Shown here: piece after piece, positions 35,927-44,423 of the stretch
How positions within the stretch are numbered: position 1 is the stretch's first letter
How the letters are laid out: every line of letters starts with the position of its first letter
Source: Devosia sp.
Lineage (GTDB): Bacteria > Pseudomonadota > Alphaproteobacteria > Rhizobiales > Devosiaceae
Reading direction: 5' to 3'
Assembly (NCBI GenBank): GCA_017794705.1
Contig: CP051235.1
Coordinates: forward strand, 2,629,001 to 2,693,000
DNA: 64,000 nt
The notes under the pieces: generated by a model
Database searches by the model: none
What the model was told of the DNA's origin: nothing
The model's input: the letters and a program-made list of their open reading frames with translations, nothing else
Program-made: the position numbers and the translations under genes

Positions 35927-37762
35927 ATGACTGACACAAGGGCAGCCGCGCCGGGCGCCTCCGCAAAGGAACAGCAGGCCGCGGATGAAAAACCCCGGCA
36001 GAAGCTTCGTCCCTTGCGGGAACTTCTGCCCTTCCTGCTGAAATATCCGACCCGTCTGACGCTGACCATCGGCTTTCTGCTGATCGCGGCGGTCACCCAA
36101 CTCAGCATTCCGCTGTTCTTCGGCGGGCTGATTGACCAGGGGTTCGTGGAGCAGAACCTCGATCAGGTCGCCCAGTACGGCGGCTATATTCTCATTCTGG
36201 CCGGGGTGATGGCGGTGGCCAGCGGCTTCCGCTTCTATTTCATCTCGATCATTGGCGAGCGGGTTCTGACCGATCTGCGGTCGGCAGTGTTCAATCACCT
36301 GCTGCAACTCGATTCGACCTTTTACGACACGCACCGGGTCGGCGAGCTGACGTCGCGGCTCAACGGCGACGTCGCCACGGTCCGCCAGGCGATCGGCTCC
36401 AGCGCCAGCATGGCACTTCGGTCCATGGTGACCATCACCGGCGCGCTGATCATGATGTTTTTGACCAGCACAACCCTGTCGCTGTTCGTGGTGATCGGTC
36501 TGCCGCTGATCGTGTTTCCCATCGTTTATTTCGCGCGCCGGCTGCGGGGCATGTCACGCAACACGCAGGACCGGCTGGCTGATCTGTCGGCCATGGCTAC
36601 CGAGGTCCTGAGCGCCACCAAGACCATCAAGGCCTTTGTGCAGGAAGACACGCAGTCAGATCTTTACGCCGTTCGCGCCGAGGAAAGTTTCGACGCCGAA
36701 AAGCGGCGGCTGAAGGCGCGCAGCCTGTTGATGGGTGTGATTACCTTCGTGGCGGTGGGCGCGGTCATCCTGTTGATCTGGGGCGGCGCCCGCGCTGTCT
36801 TTGAAGGGGCGGTGAGCCTCGGCCAGCTTGGCCAGTTCATGATCTATGCGCTGATGGCCTCTTCGGCGCTGATGGGCATGTCGGAAGTGTTCGGCTCGCT
36901 GCAGACGGTGGCGGGGGCCACCGAGCGACTGGTCGAACTCCTGAAGACCGAATCCAACATGCCGGTGGCCGAACATCCGGTCAAACTGCCGGAGCCTCCG
37001 CTTGGTACGGTCAGTTTCGAGAATGTCCGGTTTGCCTATTCGACCCGGCGCGGCGACGCCATCCTGCAGGGGCTCAGCTTCGAAGTTGGCGCAGGAGAAA
37101 CCGTCGCGCTGGTCGGCGCTTCGGGGGCCGGCAAGTCGACTGTCTTTGGCCTGCTGCAGCGCTTCTACGATGTCGAAGAAGGAGCGGTGAAGGTCGACGG
37201 TGTGGACGTGCGCCAGGTTCTGCCGCAGGATCTCAGGCACCGGTTCGCCTATGTGGAGCAGGATTCCATCGTTTTTGCCGGCACGGTCGCCGAGAATATC
37301 CGGTTCGGGCGGCCAGATGCCACTGACGAGGAAGTGTTCGAAGCGGCGAAAGCGGCGCTGGTCGATGAATATGTCAACGATCTGCCCAGCGGCTATGACA
37401 CGATCGTGGGCGAACGCGGCGTCATGCTGTCCGGCGGGCAGAAACAGCGGTTGGCCATTGCCCGCGCGCTTCTCAAAGACGCGCCGATCCTGTTGCTCGA
37501 CGAAGCCACAAGCGCCCTTGATGCGCAGTCGGAGAACCTGGTGCAGCAGGCGCTGGAGCGGCTGATGCAGGGGCGCACCACGCTGGTCATCGCCCATCGC
37601 CTCGCCACCATCCGCGACGCCGACCGCATCCTCGTCCTCGATTCCGGTGAACTGATCGATGAAGGCACCCACGAGCAACTGATCAAGCGCTCAGGCCGCT
37701 ATTCGGAATTGGCGAAGCTGCAATTCGACCAGCAGGTCGGCGTGTTCGAAGTGGCCGAGTAA
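35927..37762 (+). CDS. ABC exporter, MsbA-like half transporter
   Basis: This 611-residue protein fuses a six-helix membrane domain (about residues 35-325) with an ATPase domain, as in type IV ABC exporters of lipids or drugs. Motifs include the coupling-helix segment LLQLDSTFYDTHRVGELTSR, Walker A GASGAGKS, the Q-loop YVEQDS, the signature LSGGQKQR and Walker B ILLLDEATSALD with IAHRLAT. The ATG at 35927 is chosen over a TTG nine bases earlier. It works as a dimer. The substrate could be lipid A precursor, but other exporters share this form. Confidence 0.9.
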   Translation: MTDTRAAAPGASAKEQQAADEKPRQKLRPLRELLPFLLKYPTRLTLTIGFLLIAAVTQLSIPLFFGGLIDQGFVEQNLDQVAQYGGYILILAGVMAVASGFRFYFISIIGERVLTDLRSAVFNHLLQLDSTFYDTHRVGELTSRLNGDVATVRQAIGSSASMALRSMVTITGALIMMFLTSTTLSLFVVIGLPLIVFPIVYFARRLRGMSRNTQDRLADLSAMATEVLSATKTIKAFVQEDTQSDLYAVRAEESFDAEKRRLKARSLLMGVITFVAVGAVILLIWGGARAVFEGAVSLGQLGQFMIYALMASSALMGMSEVFGSLQTVAGATERLVELLKTESNMPVAEHPVKLPEPPLGTVSFENVRFAYSTRRGDAILQGLSFEVGAGETVALVGASGAGKSTVFGLLQRFYDVEEGAVKVDGVDVRQVLPQDLRHRFAYVEQDSIVFAGTVAENIRFGRPDATDEEVFEAAKAALVDEYVNDLPSGYDTIVGERGVMLSGGQKQRLAIARALLKDAPILLLDEATSALDAQSENLVQQALERLMQGRTTLVIAHRLATIRDADRILVLDSGELIDEGTHEQLIKRSGRYSELAKLQFDQQVGVFEVAE

Positions 37763-37783
37763 GACCAGGCCCTCGAGGTCAGA

Positions 37784-38809
37784 TCACCCCTCGGTCAGCT
37801 TGAACTCGATGCGCCGGTTGCGGCGGTAGGCTTCCTCGGTTTCGCCGGAATCGATCGGCGAGAACTCGCCGAAACCGGCGGCGACCAGCCGCTGCGGTGA
37901 GACGCCTTCATCAACCAGCAACTTGGCCACCGAGATGGCGCGGGCGGCGCTCAGTTCCCAGTTGGAAGGAAACTGCAGCGTGTTGATCGGGCGGCTGTCG
38001 GTATGGCCATCGATGCGCAGCACCCAGTTGATCTCGGGCGGAATCTCGTCCTCGAGCTGCAATATGGCCTGGGCCAGTTCCGAGATCTGCTCGCGGCCGG
38101 CCGTGGATATTTGCGCCTCGCCGGCATCGAAAAGCACTTCGGACTGGAAGACAAACCGGTCGCCCACCACGCGCACGTCTGAACGGCCCTCGAGGATTTC
38201 GCGCAATCGCCCGAAAAAGTCGGAACGGTAGCGGGAAAGGTCCTGCACGCGCTGGGCCAGCGCAAGGTTCAGCCGGCGTCCCAGATCGGCGATGCGGGTG
38301 CGCGATTCACTGTCGCGCGCTTCGGAAGCTTCAAGCGCCTGTTCCAGCGCGGCAATCTGCGAGCGCAGGGCCGCCAGTTGCTGGTTCAATAGCGCCAGTT
38401 GGGCGTTGGCCTCATCGGTCAGCTGTTCCTGTTCGAGCAGATCATCCGAAAGCGCAGCGATGCGTGCGTCGCGGTCGCCGATGCCGCCGCCCAGGCCCGA
38501 GAGTTGCGATTCTAGCGCATCACGCTCGTCCTGGGTCGAAGACAGGGTCGCGGTCAGGGTAGCGATGGTCGATTCCAGATCGTCGGAATTGGCGCGTTCG
38601 AGCTGCAGCAGTTCTGTCAGCTCGGCGATCTGCGAGTTCAGACGCGACAGCGCGGTGTCCTTGCCGAGGATTTCCTGGCTGAGGAAGAATTGCGTCAGCA
38701 TGAACAGCGACAGCAAAAAGATGATGACCAGCAATAGGCTGGACATGGCGTCGACGAAGCCGGGCCAGTAGTCAGCGGAAGATACGCGGCGGGCGCGGCC
38801 TAAAGCCAT
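37784..38809 (-). CDS. OmpA/MotB-like peptidoglycan-binding stator protein
   Basis: This is an inner-membrane-anchored protein. One helix at residues 18-40 (GFVDAMSSLLLVIIFLLSLF) has the Asp expected in MotB/TolR-type ion-path helices. A long coiled coil follows (about 45-205), and a C-terminal OmpA domain (about 220-341) with the peptidoglycan motif IDGHTDSRPIN and RRNRRIEFKL. It is the partner of the upstream MotA/TolQ-like gene, 18 bases apart. The pair should use the proton gradient to act on the envelope. The position is conserved in Rhizobiales to my knowledge. Confidence 0.87.
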   Translation of the reverse strand: MALGRARRVSSADYWPGFVDAMSSLLLVIIFLLSLFMLTQFFLSQEILGKDTALSRLNSQIAELTELLQLERANSDDLESTIATLTATLSSTQDERDALESQLSGLGGGIGDRDARIAALSDDLLEQEQLTDEANAQLALLNQQLAALRSQIAALEQALEASEARDSESRTRIADLGRRLNLALAQRVQDLSRYRSDFFGRLREILEGRSDVRVVGDRFVFQSEVLFDAGEAQISTAGREQISELAQAILQLEDEIPPEINWVLRIDGHTDSRPINTLQFPSNWELSAARAISVAKLLVDEGVSPQRLVAAGFGEFSPIDSGETEEAYRRNRRIEFKLTEG

Positions 38810-38827
38810 TCAGGCGGTCCTTTACGC

Positions 38828-39832
38828 TCAGTTGCGCCGGGATTGATCGTCATGGGCCTCGGTCAGCATGGCATCGATCAGATCGCGCAGCTTCTTGTTG
38901 GTCTCGCCCTGCTGCACGATGTGGCGGCGCAGGTCTTCCTGTTCGGTGCGGATGTGCTTGACCAGTCCATCAATACCACGCGCCAGTTCGGCCATGGCGC
39001 GTACGGCATTCTGAGACTGGTTTTGTGACTGCATTGTGGAGCCCAGCCTTTCGAACATGGACTGCATTTCCTCGCCGTTGACCCCGAGGCCGGTCGCCTG
39101 CATCTGGGTCATGGGGTGGTCGAGTTCGGTCATCGAACTCATCCAGTCTTCCAGTTCAGTGGCGAAAGCGTTCTGGGCCTGGTTGGCCTGCAGGTCGAGG
39201 AACCCCAGGATCAGCGAGCCGGAAAGGCCGAACAGCGAGGAGGCAAAGGCCGTGCCCATGCCGCCGAGCGGTGCCTGCAGACCGTCCTTGAGATTGGCGA
39301 AAATGTTGGACGTGTCGCCCGCCGTCACATCCAGTCCCTGGATGACGCCGGAAACCGAACTGACGGTCTGCAACAGGCCATAGAAGGTGCCGAGCAGGCC
39401 GAGGAAGACCAGAAGTCCGGTGAGGTAACGGCCGGTCTCGCGCGCCTCGTCAAGGCGGAAGCCGACGGAATCAAGGATCGAGCGCAGGCTTGCGGGGGTT
39501 ATCACCGTCTCGCCCAGCCGGTCGCGCATGATTGCGGCCACGGGAGCCAACAGTACAGGCGGACGGCGCGTGTCGGCCAGATTGCCTGATTGCAGCGAAT
39601 TGACCCAATGCACTTCCGGGATCAGCCGGATCACCTGCCTGAAGCTTAGAATGATGCCGATCACCAGAACAAACAGGATCAGCCCGTTGATGAACGGGTT
39701 GGCCCAGAAGGCAGTGACCAGTTGCACCGCCAGAATTCCCCCCACCATCGCCACCAGAATGACGAAGATGATCATCTTGACCAGATACACATTGGGGCTG
39801 GCGATCAGATAGGGGTCGTAACGCTCGGTCAT
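38828..39832 (-). CDS. MotA/TolQ/ExbB-like proton channel protein
   Basis: This 334-residue membrane protein is the channel partner of the OmpA-like gene. It has helices near residues 20-40, 48-68, 138-160 (the family core LGLLGTFYGLLQTV) and 185-212 (GMGTAFASSLFGLSGSLILG). The last 100 residues are polar, with a helical tail rich in Gln and Glu. An ATG at 39832 (MTERYDPY) is likely, since the 26 residues upstream do not look like a MotA start. The pair resembles ZorA/ZorB in plan but is part of the core genome. Confidence 0.87.
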   Translation of the reverse strand: MTERYDPYLIASPNVYLVKMIIFVILVAMVGGILAVQLVTAFWANPFINGLILFVLVIGIILSFRQVIRLIPEVHWVNSLQSGNLADTRRPPVLLAPVAAIMRDRLGETVITPASLRSILDSVGFRLDEARETGRYLTGLLVFLGLLGTFYGLLQTVSSVSGVIQGLDVTAGDTSNIFANLKDGLQAPLGGMGTAFASSLFGLSGSLILGFLDLQANQAQNAFATELEDWMSSMTELDHPMTQMQATGLGVNGEEMQSMFERLGSTMQSQNQSQNAVRAMAELARGIDGLVKHIRTEQEDLRRHIVQQGETNKKLRDLIDAMLTEAHDDQSRRN

Positions 39833-39957
39833 GGCCGCTGGTCGAGCCTCCGCAGGCGAGGGGTCAAGTGGTTCGGCGCACAGACTATTCAGGCCAGTGT
39901 GGTCTGACAATGGCGATGGTTAACGCAAGGCACAGAAAGCTTATGCCTGCCTTTGGC

Positions 39958-40752
39958 TCAGTCGACGGCTTTGAGCGCCTTGAGCAATTGCGCCTGGATG
40001 GTTTCGTTGCCGGCCACGACTTCACCGTTCCAGATCGACTTGGTGCCGCCTGAATAGTCGGAGACAAAGCCGCCGGCTTCCTTGACCATCAGCAGACCGG
40101 GTGCAACGTCCCAGGGGGCGAGTCCGGCTTCCCAGAAGGCGTCGAACCGGCCGGCGGCGAGCCAGGCGAGGTCGGTTGAGGCAGAACCGGTGCGCCGGAT
40201 GCCGGCCAGCGCAGGGTTGAGATGGGCGACCTGTTTGATGGCGCGGGCATCTTCAGGCTTGCCCGTCAGCTTGATGCCGGTTGAGGCGACAGCCTCGGCG
40301 AGGTGCTTGCGGCCCGCGACACGCAGACGCCGCCGGTCGTTGAGCCAGGCTCCACCGCCGCGTTCGGCGGTGAACGTCTCATCCATCACCGGATTGTGGA
40401 TGACCGAGGCAATGATTTCGCCATTGCGTTCAAGCGCAATGGCGCAGGCGAACATCGGAATACCGTGCAAGAAGTTGGTGGTGCCGTCGAGCGGATCGAT
40501 GATCCAGCGGTGCTGGCCGTCCGTGCCCTTGATTTCGCCCTGCTCTTCCATGAGGAACGAGTAGGTCGGCCGGGCCTTCAGGAGTTCGTCACGGACGATT
40601 TCCTCGGCCTTGCGGTCGGCGGCGGAAACGAAGTCGGCCGGCCCCTTGCGCGAGACCTGCAGGTTTTCCACTTCGCCGAAGTCGCGGGTCAGCGACCGCC
40701 CGGCCTTCAGGGCGGCTTTCAGCATGATGTTGAGCAGGGCTGAACCGGGCAT
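39958..40752 (-). CDS. suhB: Inositol monophosphatase family protein
   Basis: This 264-residue Mg-dependent phosphatase hydrolyses inositol phosphates, and SuhB also acts in rRNA antitermination in E. coli. Metal motifs are MEEQGE, DPLDGTTNFLHG and the C-terminal WDVAPGLLMVKEAGG. The protein has a complete length and no signal peptide. It starts 10 bases after the stop of efp, giving an efp-suhB operon. The substrate in this organism could be inositol phosphate or another sugar phosphate. Confidence 0.92.
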   Translation of the reverse strand: MPGSALLNIMLKAALKAGRSLTRDFGEVENLQVSRKGPADFVSAADRKAEEIVRDELLKARPTYSFLMEEQGEIKGTDGQHRWIIDPLDGTTNFLHGIPMFACAIALERNGEIIASVIHNPVMDETFTAERGGGAWLNDRRRLRVAGRKHLAEAVASTGIKLTGKPEDARAIKQVAHLNPALAGIRRTGSASTDLAWLAAGRFDAFWEAGLAPWDVAPGLLMVKEAGGFVSDYSGGTKSIWNGEVVAGNETIQAQLLKALKAVD

Positions 40753-40762
40753 GATGAAACTC

Positions 40763-41326
40763 TTAGTCGGCGCGGCGCAGGTAGGCCACTTCCTCGGTAT
40801 CGACGATGATGCGTTCGCCTTCGGAAATGAACGGGGGCACCATCACCTTGACGCCGTTTTCAAGCACAGCCGGCTTGAACGAGTTGGCAGCTGTCTGGCC
40901 CTTGACCACCGGCTCGGTCTCGGTGATCGCCAGCGTCACCTGCGAGGGCAGGTTGATGCCCAGCGGCGTGCCTTCGTACATTTCCACGTTGACCATCATG
41001 CCGTCCTGCAGGAAGGCGGCCCGTTCGCCGACAAATTCCGACTGAAGTTCCAGCTGTTCGTAGGTTTCGGTATCCATGAACACCAGCATGTCGTCCTGAG
41101 CGTAAAGGTACTGGAAATCCTTCTGCTCCAGCGTCACGCGCTCGACCGTCTCGGCTGAGCGGAAGCGTTCGTTCAGCTTGGTGTTGCCGATGATGGATTT
41201 CAGTTCGACCTGGGCGAAGGCGCCGCCTTTGCCGGGCATCACATGCTGGGTCTTGACCGCGACCCACAGCCTGTCCTGATGCATGATGACATTGCCGACG
41301 CGGATTTCGTTGCCGTTGATCTTCAT
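40763..41326 (-). CDS. efp: Translation elongation factor P
   Basis: EF-P helps the ribosome through proline runs. The three beta-barrel domains fit the 187 residues. The start [19 protein letters not shown] and the tip loop [10 protein letters not shown], with the lysine that is modified in many species, are present, and the last domain begins IASVT-like sequence [17 protein letters not shown]. No nearby epmA or earP gene was seen, so the modification route cannot be judged. It leads the efp-suhB operon, with a terminator upstream separating it from the Sel1 gene. Confidence 0.96.
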   Translation of the reverse strand: MKINGNEIRVGNVIMHQDRLWVAVKTQHVMPGKGGAFAQVELKSIIGNTKLNERFRSAETVERVTLEQKDFQYLYAQDDMLVFMDTETYEQLELQSEFVGERAAFLQDGMMVNVEMYEGTPLGINLPSQVTLAITETEPVVKGQTAANSFKPAVLENGVKVMVPPFISEGERIIVDTEEVAYLRRAD

Positions 41327-41344
41327 TTAAGTCACTCGTTGGAT

Positions 41345-41364
41345 GAAAAAGGCGCCGATGCGCC
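41345..41364 (-). terminator. Terminator between the Sel1 gene and efp
   Basis: GGCGC and GCGCC form a short stem with a CGAT loop, and on the minus strand five T follow. It ends the ThiE-Sel1 unit before efp. Confidence 0.65.
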
Positions 41365-41421
41365 GAAGTTGGCGCGCTTTTGCCCCAGATTGGGATTTGG
41401 CGCAAGCGCTGCGATTGAAGG

Positions 41422-42462
41422 CTATTCGGCAGGGACCGGGTCCGGTTCAGAGACGGACGGGACGGGCTCGCTGGCTTCGGTCAGCTCGAAACTTTCCGAA
41501 GGCGGTTCCTCCGGCGGGACGGCGGGCCAGAAGCGGGCGCGTTCCTCGGCTCGGGCAAGGTCTTCTGAATTGATGGACACCAGCAGCCGGTCAAGGCTGG
41601 GGTCAACCAGCCCCTGCCGCCGGGCCAGGGCGCGCCACATGGCGGCTTCCTCCATGTCGAGGGGCAGGTTTTCGCCCACGGCGTAAAGCTTGGCGACCCG
41701 AACCTGGGCCACCGGATTGGCGCCGTTGGCGGCGCGCAGGTACCATCGGGCGGCTTCTGCCCGATCCTGTGGCACGCCCACGCCCAGATAGAGCAGGGTG
41801 GCATATTCCACCTGCGCATCGGCGAGCCCGGCCTTGGCCGCGAGACCGATCTGATAGGCGCCTTCGGCCGTGTCCGGCGCGGTGCCGGCGCCTTCCATCA
41901 ACATGGTGCCGTAGTCATAGCGGGCGCGGGGCAGCCCCGCCTCGGCGGCCTTTTTCATCAGGTCGGCGGCGCGCACCAGGTCAGGCGGCAGATAGGTGCC
42001 CTCGACCAGCAACAGGGCCAGGTTGTAGTTGGCTTCCGGGTAATCAGAAGCGGCGGCCTGTTCATAGAGTTCGGCGGCCCGCTGGCGGTTCTCGGGCACA
42101 CCGCGGCCGTTCTGGATCATTGTGGCCAGCAAAAAGGCGGCGGCGGGGTCGCCGCTTCTGGCGGCGATGTCGTACCAACCCGCGGCACTCGCCAGGTTCT
42201 GGGCCACGCCCAGCCCGTTTTCATAGATGTAGCCGACAAGTGTCTGCGCCGACGCATCGCCCTGTTCGGCCCGGTCGAGGGCCAACGACAGGGCGGTCAG
42301 ATATTCGCCGCGCTGGAAGGCGCCATAGGCATAATCGACCGGCCGCAGCGGCCCGAACACGCCTTCCGAGATGTCCTCGGCCTGGTCCTGGCTCTGGGCA
42401 TAGGGGGCTGAGGCCGTCAGCACCAGGGCGGCGAGGGCCAGAATGCGGATCAGGTTCTTCAC
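41422..42462 (-). CDS. Exported Sel1-repeat protein
   Basis: This 346-residue protein starts with GTG (VKNLIRILALAALVLTASAP), a signal peptide with likely cleavage after YAQ. Residues 55-290 contain about six Sel1/TPR-like repeats of 36 residues (AQTLVGYIYENGLGVAQN, AAFLLATMIQNGRGVPENR). A Glu/Pro/Ser-rich tail ends the protein. Sel1 proteins act as scaffolds for protein contacts, often in the envelope. The GTG overlaps the stop of the ThiE-like gene in GTGA, so they are translationally coupled; this supports the start chosen. Confidence 0.85.
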   Translation of the reverse strand: MKNLIRILALAALVLTASAPYAQSQDQAEDISEGVFGPLRPVDYAYGAFQRGEYLTALSLALDRAEQGDASAQTLVGYIYENGLGVAQNLASAAGWYDIAARSGDPAAAFLLATMIQNGRGVPENRQRAAELYEQAAASDYPEANYNLALLLVEGTYLPPDLVRAADLMKKAAEAGLPRARYDYGTMLMEGAGTAPDTAEGAYQIGLAAKAGLADAQVEYATLLYLGVGVPQDRAEAARWYLRAANGANPVAQVRVAKLYAVGENLPLDMEEAAMWRALARRQGLVDPSLDRLLVSINSEDLARAEERARFWPAVPPEEPPSESFELTEASEPVPSVSEPDPVPAE

Positions 42463-43070
42463 GACGCTTCCGTCCCCAAACGCCTGTCCGCCAGGGTCAG
42501 CGCCGCAATGGGGCCATCGGGATGCGACCACACATTCCTGCCGAGAACGATGAATTCGCATGCGACGGGTTTCAGCTGGTCAACGGGCGTCAGCGGGTCG
42601 GCGAGCGCCGCCGGAATTTCAAAGGTCTCGCTCCACCATGCGGCCAGTTCGCGATCCTCGTCTGTGGCCAGTGCATCCAGCGGCCCGAACATGAGATAGT
42701 CGGCCCCTTCCTCGCCGCGCAGCATGGCTTCATGGCGCGAGCGCAGGTCACCGGCGCCGGTGATGAATTCGGGTTTCAGCACCTTCGCCGCGGTCCCGAA
42801 ATCGCCGATGCCGCCGGTGATGTGGGCGCCGTCGGTCTCGCTTGACCGCACTGCGCCGGGCAAATCCTCGAGCAGCACCGCCACATCATTGGCCTGCGCC
42901 ACGGGGCGCAGCTGGCCGACGCGGGCAAGGTAGTCCTCCTCGCTCAAGCCATGGCGTGCAATCAGGACGGCGGACACCATGCCGCTTTCCATCGCCATGC
43001 CGAAATTATCGGCGAAATCGGCATCGAGTCTTTCAGGCGTGACGAGGTAGATCTGCACCGTGTGCCCCAT
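42459..43070 (-). CDS. Degenerate thiamine phosphate synthase-like (ThiE/TenI) protein
   Basis: This 203-residue protein has the beta-alpha barrel of ThiE (start VQIYLVTPERLD, later GADYLMFGPLD and CEFIVLGRNVW). Key ThiE residues are missing: the ND pair of the pyrophosphate site is replaced by LLEDLPGAVR, the GxSxH loop by GAGDLRSRHEAM, and GPxxxTxxK is broken. It is therefore likely a non-canonical or inactive homologue, perhaps TenI-like. It follows pgk by 66 bases, and pairs with the Sel1 gene through GTGA. Similar genes stand near pgk in other Rhizobiales; the role is unclear. Confidence 0.72.
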   Translation of the reverse strand: MGHTVQIYLVTPERLDADFADNFGMAMESGMVSAVLIARHGLSEEDYLARVGQLRPVAQANDVAVLLEDLPGAVRSSETDGAHITGGIGDFGTAAKVLKPEFITGAGDLRSRHEAMLRGEEGADYLMFGPLDALATDEDRELAAWWSETFEIPAALADPLTPVDQLKPVACEFIVLGRNVWSHPDGPIAALTLADRRLGTEAS

Positions 43071-43136
43071 GGGAATTGTCCGGGCGGGTTTGCCCTCAGA
43101 ATTTGACCAAAAACAGGCCGGTAAAGCGCGTCCGGT

Positions 43137-44336
43137 TCAGGCGCTGAGTGCGGCCACGCCCGGCAAGGTCTTGCCTTCCATCCACTCAAGGAAGGCACCC
43201 CCGGCCGTGGAGACATAGGTGAACTGGTTCTTGACCCCCGCATGGGCGAGGGCGGCCACCGTGTCGCCGCCACCGGCGATGCTTACCAGCTTGCCGGCTT
43301 TGGTACGCTCGGCGGCATATTGCGCGATCGTGACCGTACCGGTGTCAAACGGCGGCAGCTCAAAGGCGCCCAGCGGGCCGTTCCAGACCAGCGTATGGGC
43401 GTCGTCGAGCGCCCCCTTGATCCGCTCGATGGAAGCGGGTCCGACGTCAAGGATCATGCCGTCCTTGTCCATGGCATCCAGCCCGTACTGGCGCGAGGGC
43501 GCATTGGCCTCGAAGTGCCACGCGACCGTCGCATCCACCGGCAGGATGATGGCGCATTGCTCTTCCCCGGCGCGGTCCATGATGCGGCGGGCGGTATCGG
43601 CCAGGTCCTTTTCGCAAAGGCTCTTGCCCACATCGACGCCGCTGGCGTGCAGGAACGTGTTGGCCATGCCGCCGCCGATGACCAGCGCATCAACCCGCCC
43701 GAGCAGGTGCTCAAGCACATCGATCTTGGAGGAGACCTTGGCGCCGCCGACCAGCGCGATTACCGGTCGTTTTGGCTCACCGAGCCCCTTCTGCAGCGCC
43801 TCAAGTTCGGCCTGCATGGCACGCCCGGCCGCTGCCGGCAGCAGGTGCGCCAGCGCCTCGGTCGAGGCATGGGCCCGATGCGCGGCCGAGAAGGCGTCGT
43901 TGACGTAGTTGTCGCCCAGTTTGGCCATGCGGGCCGCCAGCGCTGCGTCGTTCTTTTCCTCGCCGGGGTGAAAGCGTGTGTTCTGCATCAGGATGATCGA
44001 TTTGGGCGGGGCTTTCAGAACCAGTCCCCAGGCGACATCGGTATCTGTCCAGTCGGTGTCGATGAAGGTGACCTGCTGATTGGTCAGCCGTTCGAGTTCC
44101 GGCACGGCAACCTCCAGCGACATGTCGGCGACAACCTCGCCCTTGGGCCGTCCGAAGTGTGACAGGATGATGGGCGTTCCGCCCTGGGTGATGATGTCGG
44201 AAAGCGTCGGCAGCAGCCGCTCGATGCGCGTTGCGTCGGTCACGCGTCCGTCGGCCACCGGCACATTCAGGTCCGCCCGCACCAGCACCCGCTTGCCGGA
44301 GAGATCGAGATCATCGAGGGTTTTGAATTGTGCCAT
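43137..44336 (-). CDS. pgk: Phosphoglycerate kinase
   Basis: This enzyme makes ATP and 3-phosphoglycerate from 1,3-bisphosphoglycerate. The 399 residues include the N-terminal signature VLVRADLNVP, ILSHFGRPKG, the nucleotide-site region GGAKVSSKIDVL and GGGMANTF, and the C-terminal STAGGAFLEWMEGKTLPG. All expected parts are present. In relatives pgk often follows gap and precedes fba; here gap and tkt lie 5 kb to the right, and no aldolase gene is next to pgk. Confidence 0.97.
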   Translation of the reverse strand: MAQFKTLDDLDLSGKRVLVRADLNVPVADGRVTDATRIERLLPTLSDIITQGGTPIILSHFGRPKGEVVADMSLEVAVPELERLTNQQVTFIDTDWTDTDVAWGLVLKAPPKSIILMQNTRFHPGEEKNDAALAARMAKLGDNYVNDAFSAAHRAHASTEALAHLLPAAAGRAMQAELEALQKGLGEPKRPVIALVGGAKVSSKIDVLEHLLGRVDALVIGGGMANTFLHASGVDVGKSLCEKDLADTARRIMDRAGEEQCAIILPVDATVAWHFEANAPSRQYGLDAMDKDGMILDVGPASIERIKGALDDAHTLVWNGPLGAFELPPFDTGTVTIAQYAAERTKAGKLVSIAGGGDTVAALAHAGVKNQFTYVSTAGGAFLEWMEGKTLPGVAALSA

Positions 44337-44423
44337 GGCCCTTCGCCTTCTGCCTGTGTTCCGCCCTAGCTACGCCCTCGCACCGGGTGAGGGCAATGGC
44401 CGAGGGACACCGATTTCGCCGCC

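Noticed and set aside
37784..39832. Zorya defence system
   Set aside because: Only ZorA/ZorB-like genes are present. No ZorC, ZorD or ZorE is near, and the context is housekeeping.
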